64,000 nucleotides of DNA from Undaria pinnatifida (lineage: Eukaryota; Sar; Phaeophyceae; Laminariales; Alariaceae), in the NCBI GenBank assembly GCA_012845835.1, contig JABAKD010000100.1, positions 129,001 to 193,000 of the forward strand, given 5' to 3'. The notes under the pieces were generated by a model, which searched no databases, was not told the DNA's origin, and saw nothing but the letters and a program-made list of their open reading frames with translations. This document shows positions 9,930-20,830 of the stretch, one piece after another; the stretch's first letter is position 1, and the number at the start of each line of letters is the position of its first letter. The position numbers and the translations under genes are program-made.

Positions 9930-11480
9930 AGCCTAGCCAGTACATGGAATCCACCGAGGTTGGGTTTCCAGATCGTAAAGGGCGGTACCTACCCGGGGAA
10001 ACATCATTTTCATCCCCGGTTTGTCGGAGCTGTAGAAGTATGGAAGGGGTTATGATCCGGGGATGGAACCATATGCTGTCCGGGTGGCGTTGGGTTTATA
10101 TACGAGCCCCAGCCAATCAGCAATCGGCCATTGCGGTTGCGGTTTTCACACCGTGCGGGGTGGTTTGGACCCGGGGGCTGTCCGTTTTCCCCGGGGTGTC
10201 GGAGATGCAAACGCATGGACATACCTATGATCCAGGAATGGGAACCCATTCTCCCCGGTTGGCCGAACCCTAGGCAATTACGAAACAGCCGATGGGGTTG
10301 GGGTTTCCACACTGTGCGGGGCGTTATCGACCCGGGGGACCCCCGTGTACGTCCTCGGGGTGTCGAAATTTATGTAAACGGAAGGGTTTCTAATCCTCGG
10401 ACGGGACCCTGTCCTCCCCGGGTGGCGTGGTTTTGTACACAAACCCCAGGCAACCAGGAACACGCCAATGGGCCTAGGGTATTCACATCGCGAGGTACAG
10501 CATCGACAAGGGGATCCCCGTTTTCGTCCACGGATTGTCGGCGTTGTAAGTGCATGGAATAATTGATGATCCGGGGGTTAGACCCTATCTTCTCCAGGGG
10601 CGCTGGCTGCATATACGAACCCCAGACAATCAGGAACGAGCCAATGGGGCTGGTGCTTCCAAACCGTCAGGGGCGGTATCCCCCACGGGAACTTCGTTTC
10701 CGTACCCGGGTTGTCGGTGTGGAGGAGATATGGCAGGGATTCTAATCAGGGGATAGGACCTAATCCTGACCTGGCGCGCTGGCTTCATATACAAACCCCA
10801 TCCAAACTGTGATTGGCCCGTGAGGATGAGGTTTTCATAACGTGCGGGACGGGAACGACCTGGGGGGTACCCATTTTCGTCCCCGGGCTGTCGGAGTTGT
10901 GGAGATATGGAAAGTTCTATGAAGAGGGATGGAACCGTATCATCACAGGGTGGCGCTAGCGTTATACACGAACCGCAGCCAATCAGTAATCAGCCAACGG
11001 GGATAGCGCTTGCACACCGTGGGGGGCGGTAGCGACCCGGGAGATGCCCGTTTACTTCCCCGGGTTGTCGGAGTTAAAGATATATGGAAGGGTTTCTGAT
11101 CCGGAGATGGTACCTTATCCTCACCGGGTTGCGCCGATTTTATAGACGAACCCAAGTCAATCAGCCATCAGTAAGTGAGGATGGGGTTTCCACACCATGC
11201 CCGGCGGTATCGATCAAGGGAATGTCACTTTTCATCCCCGGCGTGTTGGAGTTGTAAGTGTACGAAAGACCTTCTGATCAAGGATGGGACCCTACCCTCT
11301 GCGGGTGGCGCTGGATTTACATGCGAACCCCATACAATCGGCGACTGGCCATTGGGGATGGGGATTCCATGACATGTTGCGGAGCGGTATCCACCCCGGG
11401 GATTTCCGTTTTCGTCCCCGGATAGTCAGAGTCGTGTACGTATGGAAGGATTCGTGATTCGGGAATAGGATTTTTCCTAT
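9930..11480 (+). repeat. Satellite block A, about 177-bp monomers, nine copies
   Basis: The anchor CCAATCAG-like motif falls at about 10113, 10273, 10450, 10626, 10802, 10979, 11157 and 11334, so the step is 160 once and then 176-178. Each monomer has, in order, a TTTATATACGAACCCCAGCC-like box, CCAATCAG, GGGTTTCCACACCGTGCGGG, a GACCCGGGGG box, TTTTCGTCCCCGG and TTGTCGGAGTTGT, ending in a GGATGGGACC-like box. The ORFs that cross it are frame artefacts of the monomer. Blocks B and C below are the same family. Confidence 0.93.
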
Positions 11481-11840
11481 CCTTTTTGGACAGGCGATTT
11501 CACAGTAGGGGTTGATTCCGTCGGTGACGTGACGATTTTTTCGTTGGCACATGCGATGAATTTCTTGACCTATAATACGCTGATACATTATATACGACCA
11601 ATTACTAGACTGCGGTAGCTCGAAGTTAGACGCAAAAACCGCACAGCGTTAGTGCGATCCTTGACGTTTTCAGGGCCCTCATGCGAATACATGCAAGCCC
11701 TGGTGCTCCAGCTGAGTGCTCCGAGGGTCCTCCGTGAGGGGTCTTACCTGAAGCTACAGTTGAATTTGCCGGGCGAGGTCTCCCAAACCAATGAATTTTT
11801 TTTTGGATAAATCCAGCACGCAGCGGGAGATGCCCCTCGG
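11481..11840. other. Spacer between satellite blocks A and B
   Basis: Single-copy sequence at the turn-around where satellite orientation flips. The right part (11690-11840) contains GCGGGAGATGCCCCTCGGG-like words that resemble block B edges. No gene. Confidence 0.5.
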
Positions 11841-12240
11841 GCCTCGGGCCAACGTCGATGTCTCGCCCCACCAGGGAGGATAAGGTCACATACCTCAATC
11901 AGAAATCCCTCCACACATCTACAAATCTAACAATCCAACAATCCGGGGACGAAAACAGTGGTCCTCCCCGTCGATGCCGCACCGCAAGATGTGGAAAACC
12001 CACGCCTATAAATAAGCTGATCGCTGATTGGCTGGGGCTCATAGAGCCCGCGCGCTGCGAGAATTGCCCCTGGGGCCAACGTCGATGTCACGCCGCATCC
12101 GGGGAGGACAGGGTTCCATACCCGGGTCAGAAATCCCTCATACATCTACATGCCCGATAACACAACAACTAAAACAGTGATCTCCCGGGTTGATACCTCC
12201 CCGCACGGTCCCCACTCCTATCGGCTGATTGCTGATTAGC
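11841..12240 (-). repeat. Satellite block B, part 1, inverted, longer monomer
   Basis: The same family as block A on the opposite strand: GGGGACGAAAACAGTG, GATGTGGAAAACC, CTGATTGGCTGGGGCTCAT. After the TATA-side box the B monomer carries about 37 extra bases (GCTGCGAGAATTGCCC and CTGGGGCCAACGTCGATGTC) that block A lacks. Confidence 0.9.
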
Positions 12241-13385
12241 AAGCTGACTGATATTCACACTACGAGGTACCACTTAATCAAAATCTTGAAAAAAAAAAAA
12301 AACTCACCGTACAATGACACGACCTATTATTTGTCTAATCCCAAGCGTTTTGTTCACATAGGAATTCAACTCTTGCTTGGGTATCACACCACAACAAAAA
12401 ATCGTGACCCAACTCTAATGCCAAGTGGTTTGCACCCTAAACCGTGCGTGATGTTTAATTCTAACAGCGTTAAGCGTAAACCGTATACTAGCAGTACCAG
12501 GTAGAACATCAGCAGCTTGCGCGTGGTATCTACAGTTTCTCAGTTGTTGTTGCTGTCGGTGTGTGATGCTATACAACACTGGAGTGCCGTCCATCATGTG
12601 CGTCGGTAAAGAGGACGCCGGTGCTAGTACCGGCGGTGTCGAGGCCATTGCGCGAGAGTTCAAACGGTACTGTGATGCTGGGTAGGTGTGCTTGGATGAT
12701 GCTTTGTGGGCTGTGTGGACCAAGGCTACAGTAGGGAGGTCACTTTTGGGTGTTTTTGTTGCAGTGGCTAAGGGTCGCTCGCGCGAGTGACCGCTCTGTT
12801 CCTGTGCGGTCTTGAGCTTTTGTGATCTTTAAATTTTGCGATAAGATTCACCAAAGGAATGGTAAGCTACGCTGCGCCAAACAATCGCGTCAAGCGTTCT
12901 ACTCTCTAGGTACAGAGTCTTTCGTGCGAGTGGCTCAGACCCGGTAGCAAATCGGGGTACCCCCTCACCTTAGCTTTGGCCTGTGATGCGAGCTTTGGTT
13001 GTGACAACCAGAGGCTCGTGCGCGCGCGTGGTGCGATGGAAGCTATTAGATTTTAAAACAAAACATAAAAAAGGGTCATCTAACAAAAACCTTGGGACGA
13101 GGATGAATGTCCCCGGGAACAGGGAAAACTACTGCAAAACTATGAAAAAAGAACGTTCGAAAGAAACGAGTTTAAACAATCGACTAAACTGGTTCTCGTG
13201 TAGTGTTCCCACCGCTTGCCGAGGTCGTGACATTCTCTTAAGATGCCCTAAGCTGCGCCTGTTGCTTCCTAGGACGAACTTAACACGTGTCAAGATGCGG
13301 TATTGCGAGTAAGACGGGCTTCCCGACGAAACTCAGATTAAGCCAAGTATTAATACGCGTCTTAGAAGAGGGTGACAAGCTAAGG
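12241..13385. other. Non-satellite DNA interrupting block B
   Basis: Block B stops at about 12240 after CTGATTGCTGATTAGC and resumes at about 13386 near the next expected box (CCCAGCGCGCGGCGGGAGA). So about 1.1 kb appears inserted into the array. No terminal inverted repeats or target duplication were recognised. Short ORFs at 12415-12723 (minus) and 12983-13312 (plus) have no motif. There is an A13 run at about 12290. Confidence 0.5.
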
Positions 13386-14110
13386 CGCACGGACCCAGCG
13401 CGCGGCGGGAGATACTCTTCGGGGCAGAGTCGATGACCGGCCGCACCCGTGGAGGATAAAGTCCCATCTCCGGGTTCAGAACTACTTCCAGACATCTACC
13501 ACCCCAACAATCCGGGGACGAAAACAGTGATTCCTAAGGTCGATACCACCCCGCATGGCGTGGAAACCCCACCCCCATCCACTGATTACTAGTTGGCTGG
13601 AGCTTATAGAGCCGGTGATTCTCAGGGTCGATACCGCTCCGCACGATGTGGAAACCGCAGGCCTATCGGCTGATATATGACACACAGGGGATCATGGAGC
13701 CAGCACGCTGCGAGAGTGGAATCAGAGGCCAACGTTGATGTCACTCCGCACGCAGGGAGGATAAGGTCTAATCCCCGGGTCAAAAATCCCTTCATACACT
13801 ACAAATCGGACAACCCGGGGACGAAAACAGCGACCTCGGGTCGATACCGCCCGGCACGGTGTGGAAACCCCAGCCCTATCGGCTGGTCGCTGATTAGCTG
13901 GGGCTCATAGAGCCAGCGCGCTGTGAGCGTTGACTCTGGGGCCAACGTTGATGTTTCGCCGCACCCGGGGAGGATAATGCCTCATCTCCGGGTCGTGAAT
14001 CCCTGCACACATCTACAACTCCGACAACTTGGGGACGAAAACAGTGATCCTCCAGGTCGATACCGCCCTACACGATGTGACAACCCCATCGCCATCGGCT
14101 GATTGCTCAT
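13386..14110 (-). repeat. Satellite block B, part 2
   Basis: Inverted monomers with a period of about 212 bp (CTGATTAGCTGGGGCTCATAG-type anchor near 13884, next near 14097). They include the B-specific 37-bp insert (near 13705-13750 and 13925-13960). Some monomers are truncated near 13560-13680. Confidence 0.9.
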
Positions 14111-14165
14111 TGTCTGGTTAAGATCTGTGCACTGTAAACTGCGGGAAATTCCTGACTTGCGACTG

Positions 14166-14181
14166 ATGAGTAGCAGTAGTA

Positions 14182-14218
<37 letters not shown>

Positions 14219-14222
14219 AAGT
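14166..14222. repeat. (AGT)n microsatellite
   Basis: About 19 AGT triplets with AGC and AGA interruptions. Confidence 0.95.
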
Positions 14223-15344
14223 ACGAATGTTTCGTGGCGGAGTACTATATTGTACACATGTTCTCCTGTGTATATATTGCCATGTAAATTAATACCAAAA
14301 ATCAGTGACTTCGTACGGAAAAGTAAGATCCGCTTGGACTTCACAGCTATACCCCAATGGTCCGTACAATTTCGTTCAGAGTGGTACATCACAACACGCT
14401 ATTACTACCACGACCACTACTATCCCCTACCCAATACAATATCAATATGGGCAACGCAGATCTAGCGCAACCGATGGAGCCGCGGGCGTACCGCTAGATA
14501 TTAAACCCTTTATGCTGTGCTGCTTGTACGGAATAATTTCGATCGGGTTAGTAAAGATAGTCCGACTCCAATATAAGCTCGATCCGGACAAAAAGAGGCA
14601 TAACTTGGGCAGTTTCCTTCTGTTTGTGCCCCCGCACTTTTCATCAAACTCCTGGGTATCTCACTGGAGCTCCCAAATACGATATTTTTTTAAAAATCGA
14701 ATTGGGCCCTTGCTCGTGCCACCCCATCAACCAGCAAACTGAGCTCCCGCGCGGAGGCCACCGGTTGAAGCCCTTCCCACACTTGTATAAGATGCCGGTT
14801 TCTGGAAATGCTCAGGAGATCGCGCGCCGCACTAATGCCAAATGATAGTCAGAGGCATCGAATGATCGAACACCTATTTCAAGGCAGTTGTAATGGCACA
14901 CTCGGGAAGCACGACGTGAAATAAGCGGCTGTGAAATTCTCCTGCTCCCCATACCAGGTCCTATGTGTGCGGAAGCGATACCCGGATACCAGCAGCAAGC
15001 AGCTGCTGGCGCCACCAACGACGTGCAAAACGGACGGTTTGATAATTCTGGTCGTAAAGGCATCAACGTAGTGGCAATCAAGGAAGTCCTTGAGCATATG
15101 TCACTGCAAAATCGCAGGACCCAGACAGATATATTTGAAAATCCGGGGATGGTATGCAGGCATTCCCCGGCCACCCCAGGAATTTTATGGCCATCCCCCG
15201 CCCCGAAAATACAGACGTAACCATTCCCATGCTTGCAATGTACGTATCTGCATCGTCACATTTCGACTATACTTGAATCGAGCTAGATGTTATCTTTACT
15301 GATCGAGAATATATATATAGAGTCGGACTATATAGAAGGCTTCT
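14223..15344. other. Region without an identified gene
   Basis: The plus-strand ORF over 14305-14742 (GTG start, 145 codons) contains one hydrophobic run, PFMLCCLYGIISIGLV, followed by a basic and aromatic tail. It has no ATG start, no motif and no neighbours. Other ORFs are shorter and overlap on the minus strand. Confidence 0.4.
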
Positions 15345-16060
15345 GAGTTCTGAGGTGACGCTGGTCATATATACGAACCGAAGCCAATCAGCGATCGCCT
15401 GATGCGGTATGGGGTTTGCATCGACCCGGGGGGTCTCCGTTTTCGTCCCCGGTTTGTCGGAGATATACATGTATAGAAGGATTAATGATCCAGGGATGGG
15501 ACTGCATCCTCCCTGGGTGATGTTGGCTCCATATACCCAAGCAAGCAAAGCAGAACAAGCCTGCAGCGTTGGGGTTTCCACACCGTGCGGGGTGGGATCA
15601 AATCGAGGGAACATCGTCTTCGTCTCGGGGTTGTCGAAATTGTACATGAGTCGAAGGGTCTCTGAACTGGGGATGGCAATCAACCCTTTGCGGATGGCGC
15701 TGGATCTATATACGAATCGCAGACAATCAGCCATAAGCGATTAGCCAACAGGATTGGGGTTACCACAACGTGAGGGGTGTTGTCGACCCGAGAGATATTC
15801 GTTATCGTCCACGGGTTGTTGGAGTTGTTGAAATACGGAGGGATTTCTGAATGGGAAGGGGTCCTATCCTCCACGCGTGGCGCTGGCTCGACGAGCTTCA
15901 GCCAATCGGCGATTAGCCAATGAGATCGAGGTTTCCACGCCGTACGGGGCCGTGTCGACCAGAGATAAATCGGTTTTCGTCCTTGGGTTGCCGTAGTTAT
16001 AGTAGACATCTGGAAGGGGTTTCCAACCATGGATGTGGCCCTATCGTCCCATAATGGGGC
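15345..16060 (+). repeat. Satellite block C
   Basis: Plus-orientation monomers of the same satellite, with anchors near 15384, 15545, 15723 and 15901 (steps 161, 178, 178). The TATATACGAA box and TTTTCGTCC/GGTTGTCGGAG boxes are visible. It lacks the block B 37-bp insert, so it is A-type. Confidence 0.9.
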
Positions 16061-16420
16061 GGGACCCCGGATTCCCCCCAAGGGGCAACTCCCGCCGCGC
16101 GCCCAGCGTCCCTCCATTTGTTGAGGGCGGGAAGTAGGGGGGAGGGGGAAATCGACCAAATGAGGCTAGGGGGCAGAAATCGCTGGGATGAAACAAATTT
16201 GGCTATTACATCTTTTAACCGTGCGCAGGGTGAGATCAAACGCCGTTGTTGAATAGTTGTTCACAGAGACGTTGGTGAGGTCACGTGAGCAGGGCCGGCA
16301 ACATGTGCTCACGGGATTTGTAATCGCGGAGGGAGAGTGTGGAGGTGGACATAATCGGCCTGATGTTTGTACGCCTGTATGGTGGTGTTGGTGCGTACAG
16401 GTGGTTTTCCCCAAAACTTG

Positions 16421-16631
16421 ATATGACCACGGTGGTATGGAGGCATTTGTACTTGTAGGTGGTGGGACCCAAAAACTCAAATAAGCCAATCAGCGAACGG
16501 GGTCGACGCACGGTTGTTGCAATTGATATGACCACGGTGGTATGGAGGCAATCGTACTTGTAGGTGGTGGGATCCAAAAACTTGAATAAGCCAATCAGCG
16601 AACGGGGTAGACGCACTGTTGTTGCACCCCG
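16421..16631. repeat. Two-copy tandem duplication, 105 bp
   Basis: ATATGACCACGGTGGTATGG starts at 16421 and again at 16526. The remainder (TTGTAGGTGGTGGGA, AATAAGCCAATCAGCGAACG, GACGCAC) matches with about five differences. Each copy carries the AGCCAATCAGCGA box also seen in the nearby satellite. Confidence 0.95.
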
Positions 16632-16831
16632 TCACCTTCTACGTAGTCGCTAGTAAAAAGCAGACAGTTGATGAAAAAGTTCCGTCAGCATTTTAGGAGC
16701 TCCTCCAGGCTGTTTCACGTTGTATGTTCGGCTTATTTTTTTTCCGCGCCCCAAGTATACCCGGTATGTCGTTTTCCCCTTCAGACCCTGAAATTCTGCG
16801 CACGTGATCTGTGAGCCCTTGCAAGAAGATG

Positions 16832-17146
16832 GGGAAACGACTTTTTCCCCTCTTATTTCGCCTGATATTGTTCCACCAGGATTTCCTGAGAAACCTCGGC
16901 CTCCAGGGATTCAATATTAACGGCGGAAGGAAGAAAAAATACCGTACAGCAAAACTTTGGGAAGGGTTCATATAACAAGCGTACAAAAAATGAAACGACT
17001 TTTTTCCCTCTTATTTCGCGATATTGTTCCACCAGGATTTCCTGAGAAACCTCGGCCTCCAGGGATTCAGTATTAACGGCGGAAGAAATAAAAAATACCG
17101 TACAGCAAAACTTTGGGAAGGGTTCATATAACAAGCGTACAAAAAA
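16832..17146. repeat. Two-copy tandem duplication, about 157 bp
   Basis: From GGAAACGACTTTTTCCCCTC through GGGTTCATATAACAAGCG to TACAAAAAAT the two copies are almost identical, differing by a few substitutions and short indels. Their similarity implies a recent duplication. Confidence 0.95.
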
Positions 17147-18540
17147 TCAGTATCTCCTAAAACGGTAGATGTTTGAACTATTTGTTGGATATCACAAACT
17201 TGACATGTAATTACGATCGATTTTTGGCGGAAAATACAGCTGCATACTGTTCCTACGCAGTCACTTCTTCGAGTTTTGAGCGAACATGTTTGCAGACAAG
17301 GCTTAAGAGTGCCTAGAAGCAGCCCGGTCAGAAATAAAACGGGAACAGGGATTCCTTCCTGCGGAAAATCCAGACTGACACTGACGTTATTATCGGCCTG
17401 TGGCGGGTCTAGATACTATTTCTACACTAGCGCCGGCCCTAGGTCCTCAATAACAAACTGGCGACATCGCCCTGTTCCGCTGTGAATAGGGGTCAGTGTG
17501 ATACGAATCGCGTGACATTCAGGTAGCTATTGGCAGTGACATTGGTGTCGGGGAAATATCGGCGCGGTTTACTAGAGCCCGCCTAAAGGTAGCAATCCCG
17601 AAGTAGTGCTCAGAGTTCATGATTTTTTACTGCATTCCTGTTTCTTAGAGAAGTGTCTTTACCTGTTCCCCTCGCCGCTTCGGGAAGGCATGATGCGAGG
17701 CATGCCCTATCAGGCTTGTAGTGAGTGGGTCAGGTGTTTCTGGCGGGTGTAAGGCCGGATTCGCCCTCAAGGAGTTATACCTTCTTGCTATTGCGGGTGG
17801 CCGCGAGGCTTAGGCATGGCAGTAGAGTTGGGTTGTATGTGGGGCGTCAGGCATGGAACACCTACGACTCGCGCGCGTTTTTTAGCAGCAGCCGAGCAGC
17901 AACGAATAATCGAGAAGCCCGTGCGCGGGGGCAGGCGTTACCACGAGCCAAACTGCTGCACAGCCTAGGTTTGCGTAGAGGGAATTGTGCCTTCAGGAGG
18001 CTGGCTTCGACGAAGGAGGAGGGATACTGAGCGTGACGGGTGGGGAAGAGATGGATTGAACTCTCCTGAACGATACTTGTTTTTCATATCAGCCCCGCTA
18101 TCTGTGGGGGGCATTTTGTTTTCGGGAGGGGAGAGCGGGGAACCGACTGGAATTGAGTGGCAACGAGAGCACGTGAGAAGGAGCGGGCCGAGTAGGCTAA
18201 GGCGATGAGGCGGTCTTGGATAACGTCAGCAGGACGACATACGGAGACCCACGACCAGCGCGCACACCATCACGAGAGCAGTAATCATCGTTTTCTTTTA
18301 CGAGGAAGTCGTACGTGTTACTTACGACACTGGTTTCTGTAGAATTGGTAGAGCTGTATAACCTTCATGGGGAACGACCCCCCGCAATTGTCAGGGACGT
18401 GGCAGCTGTACTGCAACTTGTCAGGTAGTCCTGGAAAACGTGGCGGTCTTTCATAATTGTATCGTAATTTCAACTCGATTGCTCTTTTTTCACCGGATGC
18501 ATGCCCGCGGATCGTCATGCTTACAGCCCTGCAGACAGCA
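17147..18540. other. No gene recognised
   Basis: The largest ORF (17725-18030, plus, 101 codons, ATG-like start not supported) is Arg/Ser-rich and has no motif. Nothing else stands out. Confidence 0.45.
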
Positions 18541-18544
18541 ACTA

Positions 18545-18830
18545 CTGTAGTCAGTAGCCACGAGTTGGTTAGTTGTGGGAACGGGGGGGCTCTATGCTGT
18601 AGTTTAGTGGATACCCGCGGCAATGTTGTTAGTTCAGTTTCCACGTTGGTTTATTTTCACTTCTGCACTTTCCTCGTGTCGTGTGTTGTAGGTGGGAATG
18701 CGTAGTGTTTGCCGGCCGACGTTTGATTCCATGATGCTTTTCAGATTTTCCTAGAGCTCCAGCATATTTGTAGGACCACGAAAAGTAGATTTTAGACGAG
18801 AGAATCGCGAGCCCACCCAACTTTTTCATA
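18545..18830 (-). repeat. Dispersed copy of sequence found inside the Mutator-like element
   Basis: On the minus strand, CCGCGGGTATCCACT, ACTACAGCAT, and CCCACAACTAACCAACTCGT match 57335-57400. On the plus strand, TCCTAGAGCTCCAGCA and GACCACG near 18750-18780 match the arm at 58615-58650. So a decayed relative of the element's inner-arm region lies here without its terminal sequences. Confidence 0.65.
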
Positions 18831-18889
18831 AACAAGACCTCCGACGCGGGCTGGCTTTGATCATCAAGTACCAATCGTCAGCGTCCATT

Positions 18890-19630
18890 TTTTTTATTTA
18901 TTTCCGCCAAAACATTTCGTGGCTGAGATGCTGCACGCTTAGACTTTTGAAGTTTATGACTCGTGCTGTCAATGTTGAAAAAAAAAAAAGATTCATGTAA
19001 ATTCCATAGCGATCACCGGACACTCATATTGCTGATACCGGCTATAAAATGGACCTCGTTCCTAGGGCTGATTACGTACCTAGGATAACATACCATTCCG
19101 GAACCATTCCCGGCTTTCTTCAAGCCAGGAAAAACAAATATAAATAGCGGGATATCACGTGGATTGTGAGAAGAACAACATGAAAAGGAGACAAAAAAGG
19201 TGCCCTGTTTCATACGTACCTGGATTGCTCCCGTAAGACTAAACAAAAACAATACTTCTAGATGACCGTCCGTCACAGGCCAAAACTGCCGTCTTTTCAT
19301 CTATTTTCTAGATGAATAAATAACCGTCGTTACATACCCGCGCACCAATTACCGAAACACGATCACGCGACAGGTCGCCCCGAGATCAAACAACTAAACG
19401 GAGGCCGGTAGCCCCAACCCCCAGCCCCAGCGCACCAGCACGGCACGCGCGTCGGCTCGTTACTCTGACATGCACGTATCCATGGCTGATGCTGGAGCTG
19501 TCCAGCAACAACCTACAACACATTATTGATGAATGTACAGGCATGCTCTCTACCGTACGTGCAGCAGATTAAGGAGTATGCCATGATACAAGAACAACGC
19601 GCGGACATGAAGCTGATGGTTCTTGTCCGT
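18890..19630. other. No gene recognised
   Basis: Only small ORFs without motifs on either strand. Confidence 0.5.
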
Positions 19631-20047
19631 CTACGTCGGTAACATAAACATGAACTCGGACGAAACTCGGGTGGCGCGTGGTGGGCCGTCGTGATTAACA
19701 GCCCGGTCATTTTCGGAGAGGGGTATAATAATCGGGCACCTTTCGGGGGTTGAGAAGCCAAAATCGGTCGACCAGGAGGAAGTGCCGCCATCGTCGGCTG
19801 GTGGCCGACATTGGCCAATGAGATAGCGTCCGGCGATCATTGCGGTCACTGAAATCGAAAGGTACACGACTTCGGCCGCAAAGGCACCCGGTACATCCAA
19901 TCTTGGCCACTTCTCTTCATCGAACCTTTCTACCCGGCTCTGGGCATTGGAATCTGCCGCTTGCCGTTTAATATTGATGTTTCGTCGCTCGCGGGTCTTA
20001 GCTTCGTTGAAAGCCCTAACTAGGCTGTCGGTGGAGCCCCATTGCAT
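19631..20047 (-). CDS. Unassigned ORF overlapping a family R arm
   Basis: 138 codons from an ATG at 20047. The first 35 codons come from the family R repeat. The downstream part includes a hydrophobic stretch, AAEVVYLSISVTAMIAG, then a Pro/Asp/Ser-rich segment. A captured host fragment next to a transposon arm is possible, but there is no homology evidence and the ORF may be fortuitous. Confidence 0.2.
   Translation of the reverse strand: MQWGSTDSLVRAFNEAKTRERRNINIKRQAADSNAQSRVERFDEEKWPRLDVPGAFAAEVVYLSISVTAMIAGRYLIGQCRPPADDGGTSSWSTDFGFSTPERCPIIIPLSENDRAVNHDGPPRATRVSSEFMFMLPT
19925..20045 (+). repeat. Family R repeat, decayed solo copy
   Basis: GCGGGTCTTAGCTTCG, CTAGGCTGTCGG and GGAGCCCC match the copy at 7915-8045. 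The stem-loop has lost pairing. Confidence 0.6.
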
Positions 20048-20743
20048 GCAATATCACTAGGGATTACGGCCATAAATTGGTAACAAATGAATGAGGCATA
20101 ATGAAGAACCTGGAGTAATTGTTACGGAAATAAGTTCGCGTTACTTTCGCAGAAACTCGGAAAATGAAAGAAAAAAACGGCCGGTCCTATTTCAATTCAT
20201 CGTATGGTTGCAGCTCTCATCCAGCCGATCGAATAGTCTAAACCAGCAGCGTGCGCGGACTGCGGGCCTTATTGTTATTTCGCGAAATATGACGACTCTC
20301 ATCCACCCGACTGAAATGGCAAGACCAGCCGCGCGCTCGGAGCTCACTCACTTGATCGTCTACTGGCGGTGCCCCGTACATCTCAAGCGTAGCGATATGC
20401 CATTTTAGCCACGCAACGCCCACAAGCGGAAGGAAAATGTTGGCGACGTGAGGTTGACTCGGTTACGTCGGCGAGTCGGCTATGCCGACGGAACGATTAC
20501 AGCAGCAACAACGTCAACTCGGAAACCCTTGTATGTGCACACGGGTAGCCAAGCCGCATGAGAAAATGCTCACAGAAGCACACAGCAGGTACCCTATGTC
20601 GCCACCCATTGCCACACGACACCGTCCAGACTTGAACAAAGACAGCGCGTATACCACTGTAGATGGCCTTTCCTCTCTCGTCGAAGCAGACTGGCAACCT
20701 TGCTGCCTGCTGAGCGAGTAGAAGACGCCTGGTATGATACTAC

Positions 20744-20830
20744 TGTACTGAACTTGTGATACTGGATGCCATCATTTACGAAACAGAACATGATACCAAT
20801 GTTAGGGGTGTCAATGAAGCTATATCATAG
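20744..20830 (+). repeat. Short repeat, partner at 25330-25412
   Basis: CTTGTGATACTGGATGCCA and ACAGAA blocks recur at 25370-25405 in the same orientation. TTAGGGGTGTCAAT here is the inverse of the ATTGATACCCCTAA word at 25345. This mixed direct and inverted relation suggests a small MITE-like element with rearranged ends. Confidence 0.55.

Noticed and set aside
10131-10562. 143-codon ORF as a gene
   Set aside because: Runs through three satellite monomers. Similar ORFs appear in each monomer frame.
9930-14110. CRISPR array, because of regular repeats
   Set aside because: Whole monomers of 160-213 bp are repeated head-to-tail with no unique spacers and no cas genes, in a eukaryotic context. 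This is a satellite.
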